Positions 4,270 to 7,040 of a stretch of DNA of 7,040 bases are shown here, in pieces. The position numbers and the translations under genes are program-made. Where the stretch lies: contig CAMARL010000097.1 of assembly GCA_945860325.1 (NCBI GenBank), forward strand, positions 1-7,040, read 5' to 3'. Origin of the DNA: Spirosoma fluviale. Its GTDB lineage: Bacteria > Bacteroidota > Bacteroidia > Cytophagales > Spirosomataceae. How positions within the stretch are numbered: the stretch's first letter is position 1; every line of letters starts with the position of its first letter. The notes beneath the pieces are model-generated. The model ran no database searches, was not told where the DNA came from, and saw only the letters and a program-made list of their open reading frames with translations.

Positions 4270-6963
4270 TTATCTGATTTGTTGGCCTATCGAGAACGTA
4301 AACGCCTGGCGACCAAAATCTGAATCTCCCGGCCTTGGCTTATCAAATCCAAATCCATAATCAATTCCAATCATTCCAAAGGCTGGCATAAAGATACGTG
4401 CTCCAAATCCTGCAGCTTTATACAAATTAAAGGGGTTGTATTCCTTTAAGCTTGAGAAGTTGTTTCCTCCTTCAGCAAAACCTAGTACAAATATCGTGGC
4501 TGATGGATTCAACGAAACTGGATAACGTACCTCCATGACAAACTTGTTATAAGCTACTCCCCCGTTTCCATAAGATCCGGAAGGCCCAATTACTCGGTCC
4601 TTATATCCTCTTAAACCTACAATATCACGGTTAAATGAGAAACCTTGAACCATACCAGAACCTCCTAAATCAAAACGTTCAAATCGCGTTGTTTCCCGGC
4701 CTCCATAAGAACCTAAAAATCCTAAGTGCGCTCGGGTATGAAGGACAAATTTGCCTACTAACGGACTGAACCAACTTGCATCCATCATCCATTTGTGGTA
4801 TTCAATGAGTGTACCTGAATCATTAGCACCAAATAAAGAAAAAGGAGGCGTCAAGGATGCCGTCATCGAGAAACTGGAACCCATACGCGCAAAAGTAGGG
4901 TTATCTATACTATTTCTAGAGAAATTAGTCATGAATGTAATCGAGGTAGACATTCCTTGCGGATAAGCCCATGTATAATATCGATCCACATCATATTGTG
5001 AAAAAGACAAGGAATGACTTAATGAAAAATAATCATCCGGCCATTTCAATCGCTTACCTAAACTAAAGGTGATACTATTTACATTAAAGTGAGCGTCCAA
5101 CAAGGAATCTGGTACTGAATAATTGCTCATTCCGCCCCCATATCCACCATATCCACCATAACCACCGTATCCGCCACCATAACCTCCGCCATATCCACCT
5201 CCGTAGCCTCCGCCATAACCGCCACCGTAGCCTCCGCCATAGCCTCCGCCACCTCCCCCATAACCCGTAGTTCTAAATTGGTAAGGATATGAAATACTTC
5301 TATTCAATGAAATAGAAAATGAATTAGGTTTTTTACCACCCAACCACGGTTCAGTGAAAGTCAAGGAATAATTTTGGAAAGCCGCACCATTCGCTTGGAA
5401 ACGTACCGAAAGTTTTTGCCCATCACCCGCTGGCAAAGGTCGCCAAGCAGATAAATTGGTTAAATTCTTAGCTGAAAAGTTGTTGAAAACAACCCCTAAG
5501 GTTCCCACAAAACCGATGTACCCACCCCAACCCCCTGATAATTCTATTTGGTCTGAAGGCTTCTCCTCAACATTGTATTCAATATCCACCGTTCCATCCG
5601 GACGTGGCATTGGATTAGGTGATATTTTTTCAGGGTTAAAATAACCAATCGTCGAAAGCTCACGCACCGTACGAATAATAGCCGATTTATTAAACTTCTG
5701 ACCCGGTAAGGTTCGAATCTCTCGCATCACCACATGATCGGAAGTTTTAGTATTTCCATTCAAAATAACCTTATTAATGGTCGCTTGCTTTCCCTCTGAA
5801 ATACGAATCGTTAAATCGATCGAATCTCCCTCAATGGCTGTTTCGATAGGCTCTGCATTGTAATATAAATACCCATTATCCATGTACACGGAACTTAAAT
5901 CTTCCCCTGGATTTTGGCCCATTTTCTTGTCTAATTCCTCTGTATTATAAATGTCACCCTTTTTGATTCCTATGACATCTCTCAATACAGAATCTGGGTA
6001 AATATAATTTCCCTCAAAGGAAATACTCCGGTAATAATATTTTTTTCCTTGGGTTAAATTAATTGTTAAGTTAATCGACTCATCATCAAACCTTGCAATG
6101 GAATCCGACTTAATTTGAAAATCTCGGAAGCCTAATTTATTCATGGCGGCTAACAATTTTTCCTTGTCCTCATCCCACTTTTTAGGCACAAATTTGGAAG
6201 GTTTAAAGATCCGTCCAAACCTTCTTTCCTTCGTATTTTTAATTTTTCTCAAAATCAAATTACGTGCATCTGGTTCAATTCCAGTTAAAAATATCTTATT
6301 CACTTTTACTTTCTCTCCCTTCACGACGTTGACCATTAACGTAGCATTATTTCCGCGCAAGGTATCGGTCTTAATTACTGATTTGGTCTTGATGTTTAAT
6401 CGGCCCTTCTCCTGATAAAATTTACGAATGGCTAACTCCAAATTCTTACGAAGCGTTTCCGTAATAATCTTTCCCTTGTACGTTTTTACTTTCTCATTTA
6501 AACTCTCCTGCTCCCCTTTTCTCACACCGGTATATTGGATCGCATACAACCTAGGTCGCTCTTTTAAAATAATACTTAACCAAATTTTAGTTCCCTCTGT
6601 TTTGGTCGCATAAATCTCCACTTCCTCCAAAATTCCTTGATCCATGATCTTGCGAATCGCTGAGGCGATCATATCCCCCGGCACCTTAATTTTATCTCCT
6701 ACCTGCAAACCCGAGATGTTAATCATGGAATTCCCATCATAAAATTGAGAACCTGAAACCGTGATTTCAGCAATCTCATACTCCGTAGGTGTGGCATAAG
6801 AAAAAGTCGGCGCCGCTGTCGTAGGACTGGTTGAAAATAACCTTCCTCCTAATAATTGTGCTTCGGATACCCTCGGGACAGAAAATATACCCACTAAGAA
6901 AAACAGAAATATACGATATTTCTTCACCTGATGGATTGCTTGTAAATAAACTATATTTTTCAT
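4270..6963 (-). CDS. bamA: Outer-membrane protein assembly factor BamA
   Basis: BamA is the essential Omp85 insertase that folds beta-barrels into the outer membrane. The 897-residue protein begins with a long signal sequence (residues 1-36; basic segment KKYR, hydrophobic core, likely cleavage after SEA). Five POTRA domains follow at about 63-135, 138-217, 219-306, 308-391 and 394-467, with typical helix ends such as YQEKGRL, MDNGYLYY and LSTIGYFNPE. The 16-strand barrel runs from about 470 to the end: FTEPWLGGKKPNSF (536-549) is the first periplasmic turn, GKRLKWPDDYF begins the strand pair after loop 2, and GLRGY (783-787) is the loop-6 motif. The C-terminal strand is QAFTFSIGQQIR. A 45-residue Gly/Tyr repeat (567-611) interrupts loop 2. 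The start is 9 bases after the uppS stop and an in-frame stop lies three codons upstream, so translation cannot begin earlier. Confidence 0.97.
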   Translation of the reverse strand: MKNIVYLQAIHQVKKYRIFLFFLVGIFSVPRVSEAQLLGGRLFSTSPTTAAPTFSYATPTEYEIAEITVSGSQFYDGNSMINISGLQVGDKIKVPGDMIASAIRKIMDQGILEEVEIYATKTEGTKIWLSIILKERPRLYAIQYTGVRKGEQESLNEKVKTYKGKIITETLRKNLELAIRKFYQEKGRLNIKTKSVIKTDTLRGNNATLMVNVVKGEKVKVNKIFLTGIEPDARNLILRKIKNTKERRFGRIFKPSKFVPKKWDEDKEKLLAAMNKLGFRDFQIKSDSIARFDDESINLTINLTQGKKYYYRSISFEGNYIYPDSVLRDVIGIKKGDIYNTEELDKKMGQNPGEDLSSVYMDNGYLYYNAEPIETAIEGDSIDLTIRISEGKQATINKVILNGNTKTSDHVVMREIRTLPGQKFNKSAIIRTVRELSTIGYFNPEKISPNPMPRPDGTVDIEYNVEEKPSDQIELSGGWGGYIGFVGTLGVVFNNFSAKNLTNLSAWRPLPAGDGQKLSVRFQANGAAFQNYSLTFTEPWLGGKKPNSFSISLNRSISYPYQFRTTGYGGGGGGYGGGYGGGYGGGYGGGYGGGYGGGYGGYGGYGGYGGGMSNYSVPDSLLDAHFNVNSITFSLGKRLKWPDDYFSLSHSLSFSQYDVDRYYTWAYPQGMSTSITFMTNFSRNSIDNPTFARMGSSFSMTASLTPPFSLFGANDSGTLIEYHKWMMDASWFSPLVGKFVLHTRAHLGFLGSYGGRETTRFERFDLGGSGMVQGFSFNRDIVGLRGYKDRVIGPSGSYGNGGVAYNKFVMEVRYPVSLNPSATIFVLGFAEGGNNFSSLKEYNPFNLYKAAGFGARIFMPAFGMIGIDYGFGFDKPRPGDSDFGRQAFTFSIGQQIR
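5131..5265 (-). repeat. Tandem GGGY/GGY repeat inside the BamA barrel domain
   Basis: These 45 codons encode BamA residues 567-611: an opening GY and six Gly, then Tyr, six GGGY units (12 bp each), three GGY units (9 bp each) and a closing GGG. Every residue is Gly or Tyr. Codon use varies among the units (GGC, GGA, GGT, GGG; TAT, TAC), although TAT-GGC-GGA-GGC recurs at a 24-bp step, so the array is not a perfect DNA repeat. The stretch is far more GC-rich than its surroundings because Gly codons dominate. Flanking barrel strands place it in the second extracellular loop. Confidence 0.95.
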
Positions 6964-6972
6964 AAATGAGCC

Positions 6973-7040
6973 TTAGCCCTCGCTTTTAACTTGTTCACTT
7001 GTTTTACCAAACCTTCGCTCTCGCATTTGAAAATCGACAA
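6973..7040 (-). CDS. uppS: Isoprenyl transferase (undecaprenyl diphosphate synthase), C-terminal fragment
   Basis: Only the last 22 codons are inside the window; the gene continues beyond the right edge. They encode VDFQMRERRFGKTSEQVK followed by SEG and a TAA stop at 6975-6973. The RERRFGKTSEQ stretch is the conserved C-terminal signature of cis-isoprenyl transferases of this phylum, and uppS is the usual neighbour directly upstream of bamA in Bacteroidota. The enzyme would extend farnesyl diphosphate to undecaprenyl diphosphate, the lipid carrier for peptidoglycan and surface glycan synthesis, in the cytoplasm at the inner membrane. The stop is 9 bases before the bamA start, which implies a shared transcript. 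The call rests on a short fragment plus gene order. Confidence 0.82.
   Translation of the reverse strand, partial: VDFQMRERRFGKTSEQVKSEG

Noticed and set aside
5131..5265. GC-rich short-period repeat considered as a CRISPR array or non-coding satellite
   Set aside because: There are no spacers, the period is 9-12 bp, and the reading frame of BamA runs through it without a break.
4751..6613. Several plus-strand open frames of 60-90 codons (4751-4966, 5456-5644, 6143-6415, 6428-6613)
   Set aside because: All are antisense to bamA, have no start context or known motifs, and are explained by the coding strand.
1..7040. A new defence, mobile or biosynthetic system
   Set aside because: Every gene belongs to a known housekeeping family in a recognisable order. 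There are no transposase, integrase, toxin or nuclease genes, no terminal repeats, and no compositional break other than the Gly codons in bamA.

Overview
The window looks like ordinary core chromosome from a member of the Bacteroidota. Four things support this: a DAHP synthase carrying a C-terminal AroQ chorismate mutase, the gene order uppS-bamA-ompH-ompH, the lack of Shine-Dalgarno sequences before the starts, and a TAnnTTTG-type -7 element. The AT-rich composition fits. The style of the proteins suggests the Cytophagales, but that is only an inference; genus cannot be read from the sequence.

Layout: (1) positions 1-1082, minus strand: almost all of a bifunctional DAHP synthase/chorismate mutase, cut at its C-terminus by the window edge. 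It does not lie between start and stop codons inside the window, but it reads open for 360 codons. (2) 1083-1195: a divergent intergenic region with a likely promoter. (3) 1196-2976, plus strand: proline dehydrogenase overlapping lspA (lipoprotein signal peptidase) by 4 bp. (4) 2979-3008: a long perfect hairpin that can end transcription in both directions. (5) 3029-7040, minus strand, read right to left: the last 22 codons of uppS, then bamA, then two different OmpH/Skp-like periplasmic chaperones.

The minus-strand cluster is a coherent envelope-building set. UppS makes the undecaprenyl carrier lipid, BamA inserts beta-barrels in the outer membrane, and the Skp-like chaperones probably carry unfolded outer-membrane proteins across the periplasm to BamA. 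LspA, on the opposite strand, matures lipoproteins, which include Bam accessory subunits in other bacteria. The DAHP synthase/chorismate mutase and proline dehydrogenase are metabolic and have no clear link to the envelope genes.

I see no mobile element, CRISPR array, RNA gene or defence-like cassette, and nothing that amounts to a new multi-gene system. The most unusual item is a 45-residue glycine/tyrosine repeat of GGGY and GGY units inside the BamA barrel, placed where the second extracellular loop should be.
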